From assembly GCA_023404095.1 (NCBI GenBank), contig JAEYDD010000045.1, positions 1 through 64,000 of the forward strand: 64,000 nt of DNA. Reading direction: 5' to 3'. This DNA comes from Pseudomonadota bacterium (GTDB lineage Bacteria; Pseudomonadota; Alphaproteobacteria; Rhizobiales; Rhizobiaceae). A program made the translations under genes and the position numbers. Under the pieces are notes generated by a model, which worked only from the letters and a program-made list of their open reading frames with translations, was not told the origin of the DNA and searched no databases. Positions 10,007 to 18,938 of the stretch are shown here, piece after piece. The first letter of the stretch is position 1, and each line of letters opens with the position of its first letter.

Positions 10007-11198
10007 GCGATCGCGTTCGACGATCCAGGATCAGCAATACCGGTGCGATCACGGCAATGCCGGCAAAGATCCCAAAGGCCACGTCATAGCTACCTCCTCC
10101 GTCGGCCACGATATGTAGAGAGGCCGGTCCGAGGCCGGCACCAAACGTCAAAGCCATGTAGTTGATGCCAAAGAGCTTGCCGAAGCTTCGCATTCCGAAG
10201 CGTTTCGCCAGAAGATAGCCGATCGCGTCGCCCTCCGCTCCGGTGGCGAGGCCGAAAATGACGGCGCTGACATAGACCGGGATCAGCCCCTCGGAGTTCA
10301 ACAAAACGAGATGCCCGACAACGGGCGACAGAAAGGCCAGGCTGGTCAATGGGATCGGTGGAAATCGATCAAGCAAGGCCCCGAACCCAAGACGCATGAC
10401 GATGAAGGACAAACCCACAAAGCTCATGACGAAGGCCGCTGTTGCCGGATCGGCTCCGCGATCCGCCAGCACGACGGGGAGCGAAATAGACCCGGCCGCA
10501 GCGGCGAAGTAGTTGAGAAAGAACGCGGCCAGCATCAGCCAGAAGCTCGCGGTCTCTACCGCCTGGCGAACAGTGTGGCCCTCGCTCTCCGTACGATCGG
10601 CCGCCTGAACGACGGGTGGGTCACGAATGACGAAAAGTGCGACCGGAAGCGTAATTGCCATCGATGCCAGACCGGCTGCCATGAAGGCAAAGCGCCAGCC
10701 CCACTCGGAAATCAGGAGGGCAAGGATCGGTGGAACCGTTGCAATTCCAAGCCCTACGAAGGAAAGCATGACACCCAATGCCAGGCCGCGCCGGGCGGTG
10801 AACCATCCGACCACCACATAGGTGTAGGGCACGCCCGTCTGTGCAGCGCCCATCAGGCTCGCCACGACGACTGCCACGATAAAGGCGATCAGGTTCTGCG
10901 ACGCGACGCCGATCCCGATCAGGCCGAGCGCCATCGACACGGATGAGAAAATGAGCACCCGGCGTGGGCCGAACCGATCCGTCAGGGCCCCCACAAGTGG
11001 CGACATAAGTCCGTTGACGATGGCTATCGGTGCGACGACGGCAGCCACGACGGTCCGGTCCCAGTGTGTGTCCTCAGTGATCGGCACAATGAAAACGCTG
11101 AAGCCGTAGATCAGCACGATGCCGATGCTCAGATACATCCCCGCGCCAGAACCCAGCACGATTGCAATCTGCCGGGTACGCCCAACTGTCGTGTCCAT
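9990..11198 (-). CDS. MFS transporter
   Basis: A 402-residue integral membrane protein with about twelve hydrophobic segments and the MFS motif A loop GALTDRFGPRRV between segments 2 and 3. The GWFTARRGLALGVMLSFVGLG stretch resembles monocarboxylate/oxalate-formate-type MFS members, but the substrate cannot be told. The ATG at 11198 faces the VOC-protein gene, and the divergent 192-base promoter region contains the 10-bp-period direct repeats at 11302-11327. It ends inside the last codons of paralogue 1 (17-base convergent overlap). Context suggests import or export of a small organic acid handled by the exported enzymes next door; that is inference. Confidence 0.85.
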   Translation of the reverse strand: MDTTVGRTRQIAIVLGSGAGMYLSIGIVLIYGFSVFIVPITEDTHWDRTVVAAVVAPIAIVNGLMSPLVGALTDRFGPRRVLIFSSVSMALGLIGIGVASQNLIAFIVAVVVASLMGAAQTGVPYTYVVVGWFTARRGLALGVMLSFVGLGIATVPPILALLISEWGWRFAFMAAGLASMAITLPVALFVIRDPPVVQAADRTESEGHTVRQAVETASFWLMLAAFFLNYFAAAAGSISLPVVLADRGADPATAAFVMSFVGLSFIVMRLGFGALLDRFPPIPLTSLAFLSPVVGHLVLLNSEGLIPVYVSAVIFGLATGAEGDAIGYLLAKRFGMRSFGKLFGINYMALTFGAGLGPASLHIVADGGGSYDVAFGIFAGIAVIAPVLLILDRRTRSLTARD

Positions 11199-11301
11199 GA
11201 CCGAAGGATACCTTTGTTGGTGCCGCTCAGGCGTCTGCTCAGAGGAACTTCACCGAAGGGGGGCGCGCTTGGTTGTGTTGTTCTGAAGGATCGGAGCTCC
11301 G

Positions 11302-11327
11302 TTCACCAAATTTCACCGATCTTAACG
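11302..11327. promoter_or_regulatory. Three direct half-sites with exact 10-bp period
   Basis: The half-sites TTCACC (11302), TTCACC (11312) and TTAACG (11322) repeat with exact 10-bp spacing in the divergent region between the MFS gene and the VOC gene. Tandem direct repeats of roughly one helical turn are the usual target form of OmpR/PhoB-type winged helices, which the three STAND regulators of this window carry. Similar repeats lie at 13683, 25799 and 27727. Binding is inference. Confidence 0.5.
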
Positions 11328-11390
11328 CCGGTCGCAACGGCGACGGCGCTAGAATTCGATCAGTCACCCCGCAATCGATAGGAAGCAGCC

Positions 11391-12245
11391 ATGTCTCACC
11401 AGCAAAAGCAAGCTATCCAACCAGACGATCCTGATCGCCGCGCCATCCTGTGCGCCACCGCCGGCGTTGCAGTCGGTGGAATTGCCGCTGCGCTCGCAGG
11501 TAGCGGATCTGCATCGGCCCAGGATACGCCGGTTGCACCGCGCGAGCCGGGCTCGCTGGGGGCGCGGCTCCAGGGCGTACAGCATTTCGGCCTCACCGTG
11601 CAGAACATGGAGCGCGCGTATGAATTCTACACGGCAGTGCTTGGTGGCACAGAAGTCTTCCGCCACGGCGACTTCCAAGGTGACGCCGTCCAGAACACGC
11701 TGCTTGCCGATCAGGAAATCCTGGCCAATGAACTCGGTGTCAATCCGCGAACGATCGGCGTGCCTGACCTCAGAGCCGGCACCCAACGCCTCGACGTGCG
11801 GTTCATCCAGTTCGACAACGTCGTGATCGAACTCCTTCAATATCGCGATGCCGACCAGCCGATGGGCGGCCCCAAGGCGTTCGCCGAGCCACTGGAGCAC
11901 ATGAGTCCGGCTTTTCCGCGCATGATGCACATCTGCTTCTACGTTCGCGACGATGTCGACTTCAACCAGTTCATCGCCGATCTCGAAGCAGAGTCCGCCA
12001 GGCGCGGCATGACACAGGTACGGGCAAACCGCATCATTCGCGTTTCGACGGAAGAGGAGCGAAAGGCGGCTCCCCTGAGCGCCAACACCAACAAGGTGAC
12101 GGTTGCACCATCGGATGGTTGGGAGCTGATTTACTGCAAGGGCCCGGAGGGCGAACAGCTCGAGTTCGTCAAGGCGCTCGGCCCGGTGAAAAAGCGGTTC
12201 GCGGATGCTCTGGCTGCGCACTTGCAACTTGCCAGCGCCAATTGA
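11391..12245 (+). CDS. Exported VOC-superfamily (glyoxalase-fold) protein
   Basis: A 284-residue protein whose first 45 residues look like a Tat signal: a twin arginine in DPDRRAILCATAGVAVGG, a hydrophobic stretch, and a cleavage region near GSASAQD. The mature part has two halves with VOC signatures: VQHFGLTVQNMERAYEFYTAVLGG in the first, and MMHICFYVRDDVDFNQFIADL with GPEGEQLEFVKAL in the second. The H, E and H/E positions suit a metal-binding glyoxalase-like or dioxygenase-like site, but the reaction cannot be named. It is the first gene of a likely operon with the ABM gene (91-base gap) and the SDR gene (98-base gap). The half-site array at 11302-11327 lies about 65 bases upstream. Confidence 0.8.
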   Translation: MSHQQKQAIQPDDPDRRAILCATAGVAVGGIAAALAGSGSASAQDTPVAPREPGSLGARLQGVQHFGLTVQNMERAYEFYTAVLGGTEVFRHGDFQGDAVQNTLLADQEILANELGVNPRTIGVPDLRAGTQRLDVRFIQFDNVVIELLQYRDADQPMGGPKAFAEPLEHMSPAFPRMMHICFYVRDDVDFNQFIADLEAESARRGMTQVRANRIIRVSTEEERKAAPLSANTNKVTVAPSDGWELIYCKGPEGEQLEFVKALGPVKKRFADALAAHLQLASAN

Positions 12246-12336
12246 GGCCAACCTGCAAGCACCGCCGGATTTGCCAGCGGCAGCCGGCTGCGGATGCCCG
12301 CCATCTCACCACGCAAGACGGAGAAGGAGAGACGAC

Positions 12337-12756
12337 ATGATGACAACGCTCAGGCTACAGACGTCAGCCATCCTGCTTGCAGGTTCGATCTTCAATGGCG
12401 GCGGCGCTATGGCACAGGAAGGCCCGGGCCAAGGCTACGCCAGGATCGCCAACGGAGCCTACTCAGTCGTTGCCGAGGTTCGCGCCAAGCCGGGCAAGGA
12501 GGCTGAACTGCGTGCCATTACGCTGCCACTCATCGAGCTCGTCCGCGGCGATCCAGCCAATCTCGTCTATTTTCTCCAAGAGAACCGCGAGACCCCCGGG
12601 CACTTCATTTTCTACGAGATCTTCGCCAACGAAGCCGACTTCGAGGCTCACAACGCCATGCCCTATGTGCAGGAATGGTTTGCCAAGTTGCCGGACCTCG
12701 CCGAGGGCGGCGTGAAAGTGATGCGAATGCAGGTGCTCGCCCCGGCGGGCAACTAG
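12337..12756 (+). CDS. Exported ABM-domain (antibiotic biosynthesis monooxygenase-like) protein
   Basis: A 139-residue protein with an N-terminal secretion signal (LRLQTSAILLAGSIFNGGG, then AMAQE) and a single ABM ferredoxin-like domain. Typical ABM landmarks are VVAEVRAKPGKEAELRA, FLQENRETPGHFIFYEIFANEADFEAH and YVQEWFAKLPDLAEGG. Domains of this kind act as cofactor-independent monooxygenases, heme degraders or mere dimeric scaffolds, so the reaction is open. The ATG at 12337 (or the adjacent one at 12340) is preceded by GAGAAGGAGAG. It is the middle gene of the VOC-ABM-SDR cluster. A second, non-exported ABM gene is at 29578. Confidence 0.8.
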   Translation: MMTTLRLQTSAILLAGSIFNGGGAMAQEGPGQGYARIANGAYSVVAEVRAKPGKEAELRAITLPLIELVRGDPANLVYFLQENRETPGHFIFYEIFANEADFEAHNAMPYVQEWFAKLPDLAEGGVKVMRMQVLAPAGN

Positions 12757-12854
12757 CACTCATCGGCGATACGCCCGACCCGGGCAACGAAGCCCGCAGC
12801 GCCGGTCGTTGAACAGACACTCCACACACCCTCAAATCAGGAAGGAGTTGCGAC

Positions 12855-13574
12855 ATGAGACTCAAGGACAAGATCGCATTGGTCACAGGGGCGGCGGGCG
12901 GTATAGGATTTGCGATTGCAAAACTGTTCGATCGCGAGGGTGCCATCGTCGTCGCTAGCGACGTCAAGTCGCCGGACCAGCCATATCCTGCGACTATCGA
13001 GGCGATGACGCACGATGTCACCAGCGAGGAACAATGGGCATCGGTCATCGCCGCGATCGTCAAGAAGCATGGCCGCCTTGATGTGCTGATAAACAATGCG
13101 GGAATCATTGCCTATGAGCCGCTCGACAAGCTGGAGATGAAAGACTGGCTGAAGATGATCGCAGTCGACCAGACTGGCGTCTTCCTCGGCATGCGGGAAG
13201 CAGTTCGCGTGATGCGCAAGCAGCAGGCGGGTTCGATCGTCAACATCTCTTCGATATGGGGCAGTGCAGCCGTTGCGGGTGCACATTCCTACCACGCCGC
13301 AAAAGGGGCTGTCCGCAACATGTCCAAGAACGCGGCGATGACGTACGTATCCGACGGAATCCGGGTCAACTCCGTGCATCCGGGCTTCATACACACGCCG
13401 CTGACGGATGCGCAGGCGTCAGACCTCAACGACGCTGTTATTGCCATGACACCCATGAAGCGTGGTGGCAAGCCGATCGAGATTGCCTACGGCTGCCTGT
13501 ATTTGGCTTCGGAGGAGGCAAGCTACGTGACTGGCGTCGAACTGAATATCGACGGTGGCTATCTCGCCCAGTAG
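12855..13574 (+). CDS. SDR-family oxidoreductase
   Basis: A 239-residue classical short-chain dehydrogenase/reductase. It shows the cofactor-binding TGAAGGIG near residue 12, the NNAG motif, and the catalytic serine (NISSIWGS) with YHAAK. The C-terminal VTGVELNIDGGYLAQ is typical. An aspartate after the second strand (ASDVKS) favours NAD(H). The start is ATG 12855 with GGAAGGAG upstream. It closes the VOC-ABM-SDR cluster. It lacks a signal peptide, unlike its two upstream neighbours, so it acts in the cytoplasm on a substrate I cannot specify. Confidence 0.9.
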   Translation: MRLKDKIALVTGAAGGIGFAIAKLFDREGAIVVASDVKSPDQPYPATIEAMTHDVTSEEQWASVIAAIVKKHGRLDVLINNAGIIAYEPLDKLEMKDWLKMIAVDQTGVFLGMREAVRVMRKQQAGSIVNISSIWGSAAVAGAHSYHAAKGAVRNMSKNAAMTYVSDGIRVNSVHPGFIHTPLTDAQASDLNDAVIAMTPMKRGGKPIEIAYGCLYLASEEASYVTGVELNIDGGYLAQ

Positions 13575-13682
13575 TGCCGAAGAATGGCGGGACATGGCTG
13601 CCTGTCTCGCAAGACGCGGCATGCCGCGCATGATCGCTCGTCCAACACAGCCTATGGCGACAGCAGCACACTTTTTCTGAAC

Positions 13683-13698
13683 TTAACCTCATTTAACA
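13683..13698. promoter_or_regulatory. Two direct half-sites with 10-bp period upstream of nhaA fusion
   Basis: TTAACC at 13683 and TTAACA at 13693 repeat with exact 10-bp spacing, about 112 bases before the start of the DsbA-NhaA gene. They resemble the half-sites at 11302, 25799 and 27727 and may be bound by one of the PhoB-type regulators of this region (inference). Confidence 0.4.
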
Positions 13699-13810
13699 AC
13701 GCTCATTGCCTGGCAGCAGTAAAGTGCGTGGTAGCGGCGTAACTCGATGCCGACGATCGAATGAAACTGATGGCGATTGGGGCGCAACCTGAGATGAGGT
13801 GGACCAAGCC

Positions 13811-15676
13811 ATGACCCACTTGGAGCCTCCCGGCAGACTCGATCGCCCAGTTGATCGGCGTCTGGACCATATTCTCGGCAATGCGAGTGCCGAAGTCACG
13901 CTGGTCGAGTACGGCAGCTACGTCTGCACCCATTGCCGGGCCGCAAATGAGGAGATCGCCCGCGTCCGCGGTCATTTCGGAGATCGCCTTCGCTACGTCT
14001 TTCGCCACCTTCCGATACCGGGCAGCGAGCTGGCGCATAGAGCTGCGGAGCTGGCCGAGAGCACCCACAGCAACGAGGAATTCTGGAAAGTCCACATGAG
14101 GTTGATGACGCGGTCTGCTCAACTGACGGAGGACGATATCGTCGTTGTCACGCGGGAAATTGGACTCGAAGACAAAAACCCACAGCAGGCCGATCTGATA
14201 GCGCAGAGGGCAAAGACAAGGATCGATGCCGATATCCGAAGCGCTCAGGCCAGCGGAGTTCGATTCACACCAACCTTCTTCATCAATGACCGTCGCTACG
14301 ACGGACCATGGGACGAGAGCTCGCTGACGGACGCGATGCTTGGACGTCTCGGTCACCGCATGCAATCGGCCGCGTTGGATTTTGCGGCCTGGGGGCCATC
14401 GGCGGGAGTGCTTTTGCTGCTCGCGACCATCGTTGCAGTCCTTATCAGCAACTCGCCGGCCAGCGACGCATTCGAAACGCTGATGCATGAGAATATGGGA
14501 TTCGTCATCGGCACCGAAGCGTTCGGAATGTCGCTTCGCCATTGGATCAACGATGGCCTCCTCACGGTCTTCTTCCTCGTGGTCGGGCTCGAAATCAAGC
14601 GGGAGATGACCGTCGGACGGCTTGCGACTCCCACCACGGCGGCTCTGCCGGTTGCCGCGGCGATTGGCGGCATGATCCTTCCGGCGCTGATGTACTGGCT
14701 ACTGATACCAAGCGGGCCTTGGGCACACGGCTGGGGCATCCCGATGGCGACGGACACCGCCTTCGCGGTGGCGATCATTGCCATGATGGGCCGTCGGGTT
14801 CCGGTCGAGCTCCGTATATTCCTGACTGCCGCGGCCATTGTGGACGATATCGGTTCGATCGCGATCGTGGCCCTCTTCTATTCGGAGGAACTCAACCTTA
14901 TCTACATAGCAGCCTCGGTGGCACTTGGATTCCTTCTGTGGTCCTTCAACCGCGCCCACGTCTATCGAGTGTCCATGTACCTGCTCTTCGGCGTGGCACT
15001 ATGGGTATGCGTCTATGCCAGCGGCTTCCACGCGTCACTCGCGGGTATCGTGCTCGCTCTTCTCATCCCGACACGATCACCGGCGAACCTCAGGGCGCTC
15101 ATCAGCCAAGCGGACACGATAATCGCAGCCGAGGCACAGCGTGGCGACGTGCTGAGGCGCGGTCCTTCGCTTCCTGCAATAAGAGCGCTTGACGCCATAC
15201 ATGATCGAATTGAATCGCCCGCAGATCGGTTGCTTCGGTACGCGGCAACACGTTCGAGCTACCTCATCCTGCCGCTCTTCGCGCTCGCGAACGCAGGTGT
15301 CGAGTTCACGTCTTCGGTCTGGGCAGGCCACGAACCACTGATGCTGGCGATCGTAACGGGACTGTTTGTCGGTAAGCCTCTGGGTATCATGGCGGCCTGC
15401 GCCCTCGCCGTTCGATTGGGCATCACAGCCAAGCCGGAGGCGTACTCCTGGCAGCAATTGCTCGGCGCGGCCTCGCTCGCCGGGATCGGATTTACGATGT
15501 CTCTCTTCATTGCGGGACAAGCGCTCACGGAGACAACAGATTTCGCGGCAGCGAAGATTGCCGTATTCTTGGCGTCCCTGCTCTCCGCGATGACGGGGGC
15601 GCTGCTGCTTTTGACAGCGGGAGAACGATCGGCACAGCGTCCTGCCGAGCGCAGATCGTCGACACCAGCTCTGTGA
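13811..15676 (+). CDS. nhaA: Na+/H+ antiporter NhaA with N-terminal DsbA-like domain
   Basis: A 621-residue fusion. Residues about 18-170 form a thioredoxin/DsbA-like domain with the redox motif C39-T-H-C42 and a cis-proline region GVRFTPTFFIN. From about residue 178 onward it is NhaA: LKREMTVG-like loop (GLEIKREMTVG), GIPMATDTAFAVAIIAMMG with one essential aspartate, AAAIVDDIGSIAIVALFY with the paired ion-binding aspartates, and the late GIGFTMSLFIAGQAL. The antiporter would expel sodium in exchange for protons in the inner membrane. Such fusions exist in several bacterial groups. No signal peptide precedes the DsbA part, so it probably faces the cytoplasm. I chose ATG 13811 because AGGTGG sits eight bases upstream; GTG 13799 is possible. 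Confidence 0.9.
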   Translation: MTHLEPPGRLDRPVDRRLDHILGNASAEVTLVEYGSYVCTHCRAANEEIARVRGHFGDRLRYVFRHLPIPGSELAHRAAELAESTHSNEEFWKVHMRLMTRSAQLTEDDIVVVTREIGLEDKNPQQADLIAQRAKTRIDADIRSAQASGVRFTPTFFINDRRYDGPWDESSLTDAMLGRLGHRMQSAALDFAAWGPSAGVLLLLATIVAVLISNSPASDAFETLMHENMGFVIGTEAFGMSLRHWINDGLLTVFFLVVGLEIKREMTVGRLATPTTAALPVAAAIGGMILPALMYWLLIPSGPWAHGWGIPMATDTAFAVAIIAMMGRRVPVELRIFLTAAAIVDDIGSIAIVALFYSEELNLIYIAASVALGFLLWSFNRAHVYRVSMYLLFGVALWVCVYASGFHASLAGIVLALLIPTRSPANLRALISQADTIIAAEAQRGDVLRRGPSLPAIRALDAIHDRIESPADRLLRYAATRSSYLILPLFALANAGVEFTSSVWAGHEPLMLAIVTGLFVGKPLGIMAACALAVRLGITAKPEAYSWQQLLGAASLAGIGFTMSLFIAGQALTETTDFAAAKIAVFLASLLSAMTGALLLLTAGERSAQRPAERRSSTPAL

Positions 15677-15727
15677 TCCTGCCTGACGCCGCAGCATGGG
15701 AACCTGTGAAAAGCAGGATCTCCCGGT

Positions 15728-16612
15728 TCATCTGCGAGGGCGAATACGGAGGCGGTTCACAAATCCGGCCACGAGGGGAGCGATCATATCCAGGCACTCC
15801 TCGAGCGCGAAATGCCCGGTGTCGAAAAGGTGCAATTCCGCATTTGGCAGGTCGATCAGGTAAGCGCGGGGCGCCAGCTTCCAGGAACAACGGATCCTTG
15901 CGTCCCCAGAGGACCTGGGCAGGAGGCGACGCCCGCCGCAACCACGCCTGCCAAGCGGGATACGACTCGACATTGGACTTGTAGTCCAGCAATAGATCGA
16001 TCAGGCGTGTCTTTCGGCCGGGAAGATCGAGATAGTGCTGATCCAGCGTGTAGCCATCGGGAGATATGGCCTCCGGGTCGGCCACACCGGTGAAGTACTG
16101 GAATTTGGTTCCCTCAAGGGTCAGCAGCCCATCCAATTCCTTGAGCCAGGCCTCGTCGGCTTTATCGATGGAGACGAAATGTCTTGCGGCGTCCGACAGG
16201 CCTGCCTCATAGGCATTGGCGTTCTGTATGATGATCCCCGCAATCAAATCCGGCCTGCGGGCGGCTATTCTGAACCCGATCGGAGCCCCGAAGTCGAAGA
16301 CATAGAGGACGAACCGTTCGAGCCCGAGTTTGTCGATGAACTCCTCGATGGTGCGGGAGAGGTTCTCGAAGTTGTAGGTGAAGCCAGCCGGAGGCAACAG
16401 GTCGCGGCTTTGGCCAAAGCCTGGATAGTCTGGGGCGACCATGCGGAATTGTTCCCCAGATGCTGCATCAGCCCGCTGTACTGGTGTGACGAGGAAGGAA
16501 ACCCGTGCAGGAGCAATATCGGCGGCTGCCCCTCCACGATCTCAGGCAAAGGCTCGCGATAGAAGATCTCTGCTGCCGCGGTGTTTATGGTCCGATATCG
16601 GATGAAGGCCAT
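15728..16612 (-). pseudogene. Alpha/beta hydrolase with two opposite frameshifts
   Basis: The protein is recognisable across three consecutive frame segments. The start segment (from ATG 16612) has ILLLHGFPSSSHQYSGLMQHLGNN. The middle segment has MVAPDYPGFGQSRDL, VFDFGAPIGFRIA and [14 protein letters not shown]. The end segment has [23 protein letters not shown] to a stop at 15728. The frame changes near 16447 (one T appears missing before CCGCATGG) and returns to the first frame near 15878 (one extra C in a CCCC run). The nucleophile position is an aspartate (VFDFG) and the late histidine is in TGHFALE, as in haloalkane dehalogenase or epoxide hydrolase relatives. It may be a true pseudogene or contain sequencing errors. 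It is the last gene of the 19364-to-15728 minus-strand group. Confidence 0.8.
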
Positions 16613-16710
16613 GGTCTATTCCTTCGGTGTTGACGCCCCCTTCAGAGGACGATGGGCCGCTTGGCTGCGGCCCATCGTTACAGCGGTATCTCAATGTCGC
16701 GTGCTCGGTC

Positions 16711-18081
16711 TCAGTGCGCGACGAGCACCATCTTCTGGTTCACCAGTTCCTTGATGCCCGCGCCCGCGAGTTCTCGACCATAACCGGATTTCTTGACCCC
16801 GCCGAACGGAAGCTCCGGTCCGGTGAAGGAGGATGTGTTGATCCAGACGGACCCCGTCTCGACCTGCGAAGCAAGCGATTTCGCGCGTTCTACGTCCGCC
16901 GTGAAGATCGCGCCGGAAAGCCCGAAGCTCGAGTCGTTGGCGATCCTGACCACGTCGTCATCGCTCTTGATCACGTGCACCTGCGCGACGGGACCGAAGA
17001 ACTCCTCGAAGTAGGCCGGGTTGTCCCTTGTCACATGGGTGAGGATCGTTGGCTTATAGTAGGCACCCGGTCCCTCGACCACCGACCCACCGACCAGGAC
17101 CTTGGCGCCGGCCTTGACAGCGCGTTCGACCTGCCCTGCGATGTCGTCGCGGGCGCCGATCGAAGACATCGGCCCGAGTCCGACAGTCTCATCCATGGGA
17201 TCGCCGATCTTGGTGCTCGTGAACTTCTCCGCGAGCTTGTTGACGAATTCGTCGGCAACCTTCTCATGGATGAGAAAGCGTTTTGCACCATTGCAGACCT
17301 GACCGCAGCCGCGGAGCCTGGCCTCGACGCCAGCGGCGACGGCTTTGTCCACGTCGGCGTCGTCGAGGACGACAAAGACATCGCTGCCGCCGAGTTCCAT
17401 TACGGACTTCTTGAGGTTCTTGCCCGCGTTAGCCGCCACGATGCTGCCCGCTCCCTCGGAGCCGGTGAGAGCCACGCCTTGAACCCGGTCGTCAGCAATG
17501 AGCTTCGAGATCTGGTCGCCGGTCGCGAAGATGTTCGTCCAGGCGCCCTCCGGCGCGCCCGCTTCGGTGAGCAGTTCTTCGAACGCGACGGCGGCCTGGG
17601 GGACCATGCTAGCGTGCTTCGCCAGTACGGGATTGCCGATCGCCAGGTTCGGGCCGGCCACGCGGATCAACTGATAGAAGGGAAAATTCCAGGGTTCAAC
17701 TGCGACGACGACACCGATCGGATGATATTCCAGCCACGCATCGCCCTTGGGTGTCATCACCTTCTCACGGGCAAGGAGGGTTTCGGCGTTGTCGGCATAG
17801 TATTGGGCAATGTCGGCGGTGATCCGCACCTCGGTGCGCGCTTCGTTGATCCGCTTGCCCATTTCCAGCGTCAGTATGCGTGCCAATTCCTCCTGGCGCT
17901 CGTTCGCCAGTTTCGCAAATTGGTGCAGAACCCTCAGCCGGGGCCCTCTGTCGCCCTTGCACCACGGCGACTTGTAGAGAGAATGCGCCAGGCTGAGCGC
18001 CCTTTCGATCTCTTCGTCGCTATGGTTATTGAATGTCTTGAGGACCTTGCCCGTTGCCGGGTTTACGCTCTGATAAGCCAT
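16711..18081 (-). CDS. NAD(P)-dependent aldehyde dehydrogenase (succinate-semialdehyde type)
   Basis: A 456-residue aldehyde dehydrogenase, close in length and layout to the Sad/GabD-like branch. Landmarks are VEPWNFPFYQ (cofactor/oxyanion region), the glycine-rich TGSEGAG, the general-base glutamate in VMELGGSD, and the catalytic cysteine in GCGQVCNGAKR. The C-terminal PFGGVKKSGYGREL is also diagnostic. It would oxidise an aldehyde to the acid; succinate semialdehyde is the best guess from the sequence style. The ATG at 18081 has AAGGAGACATGAG upstream. It follows the SDR gene by 76 bases on the same strand, suggesting an alcohol-to-aldehyde-to-acid pathway with the neighbouring SDR. Confidence 0.88.
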   Translation of the reverse strand: MAYQSVNPATGKVLKTFNNHSDEEIERALSLAHSLYKSPWCKGDRGPRLRVLHQFAKLANERQEELARILTLEMGKRINEARTEVRITADIAQYYADNAETLLAREKVMTPKGDAWLEYHPIGVVVAVEPWNFPFYQLIRVAGPNLAIGNPVLAKHASMVPQAAVAFEELLTEAGAPEGAWTNIFATGDQISKLIADDRVQGVALTGSEGAGSIVAANAGKNLKKSVMELGGSDVFVVLDDADVDKAVAAGVEARLRGCGQVCNGAKRFLIHEKVADEFVNKLAEKFTSTKIGDPMDETVGLGPMSSIGARDDIAGQVERAVKAGAKVLVGGSVVEGPGAYYKPTILTHVTRDNPAYFEEFFGPVAQVHVIKSDDDVVRIANDSSFGLSGAIFTADVERAKSLASQVETGSVWINTSSFTGPELPFGGVKKSGYGRELAGAGIKELVNQKMVLVAH

Positions 18082-18157
18082 CTCATGTCTCCTTTCGATG
18101 TCAGCGCCGGATACGGCCGATCTTGGAAATTTTTCGGCGCGTTCGCGCAGCCGTCGA

Positions 18158-18898
18158 TCAGAATTCCTGCGCCGTCGGACGCAGCACGATCTCGTTGATA
18201 TCCACGTCGGCGGGTTGCTCGATCGCGAAGGCGATTGCCCTGGCGACGGAGCTTGCTGGGATCGCCGACTTGTAGAATTCCATGACCGCGCCGTGCGATG
18301 TGCCGCTCGTCGTGTGCTTGAGATCGCTCTCGACGGCGCCAGGCTCGATCGACGTCACCCTGATCTTGCTTCCAACCTCCTGGCGCAGCCCCTCCGAGAT
18401 CGCCCTGACGGCGAACTTTGTGCCGGAGTAGACCGTGCCACCCGGCGCGAAGACCTTCACGCCCGCGACGGAGCTGATGTTGATGATGTGGCCCGCTTCC
18501 TGTTTGAGGAACATCGGCAGAACCGCGGCGATTCCGTACAGGGTACCCCTGAGGTTGACGTCGATCATCGCGTCCCATTCGTCCGTGTTCACTTCCGCCA
18601 TCGGACGGATCGGCATCAGCCCGGCATTGTTGATCAGCACATCCAGCCTTCCGAAGTCGGAGGCCACCGCGTCGACGACCGACTTGAACTGATCCTTGTT
18701 GGCTACATCCAGCTCATAGCCTTTCGCGTTGCCGCCGGAGGAGGAAATCCTGGCTGCGACTTCGTCAAGTTTTCCGCGCCGTCGCGCGGCGATCGCAACC
18801 TTTGCCCCCTTTGAGGCGAGCATCTGGGCAGTCTCCGCACCCAGGCCCGTGCCACCGCCGGTGATCAGAACGACTTTTCCTTCGATGTTGGTCGTCAT
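18158..18898 (-). CDS. SDR-family oxidoreductase
   Basis: A 246-residue classical short-chain dehydrogenase/reductase. TGGGTGLG binds the cofactor, AARRRGKL after the second strand favours NADP(H), NNAG is present, and the catalytic serine and tyrosine are in NISSVAGVKVFAPGGTVYSGTKFAV. The ATG at 18898 has AAAGGAG ten bases upstream, and the longer frame to 18979 has no ribosome site. It lies 40 bases downstream of the GlcG-like gene and 76 bases upstream of the aldehyde dehydrogenase gene, probably in the same transcript. The substrate is unknown. Confidence 0.88.
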   Translation of the reverse strand: MTTNIEGKVVLITGGGTGLGAETAQMLASKGAKVAIAARRRGKLDEVAARISSSGGNAKGYELDVANKDQFKSVVDAVASDFGRLDVLINNAGLMPIRPMAEVNTDEWDAMIDVNLRGTLYGIAAVLPMFLKQEAGHIINISSVAGVKVFAPGGTVYSGTKFAVRAISEGLRQEVGSKIRVTSIEPGAVESDLKHTTSGTSHGAVMEFYKSAIPASSVARAIAFAIEQPADVDINEIVLRPTAQEF

Positions 18899-18938
18899 CT
18901 TCGTTGCTCCTTTGCTGAAATGTTGCTCTGCGTGTCTG

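Noticed and set aside
16627..18198. A 523-codon plus-strand frame antisense to the aldehyde dehydrogenase
   Set aside because: The opposite strand encodes a complete aldehyde dehydrogenase with catalytic cysteine and glutamate; this frame has no recognisable motif.
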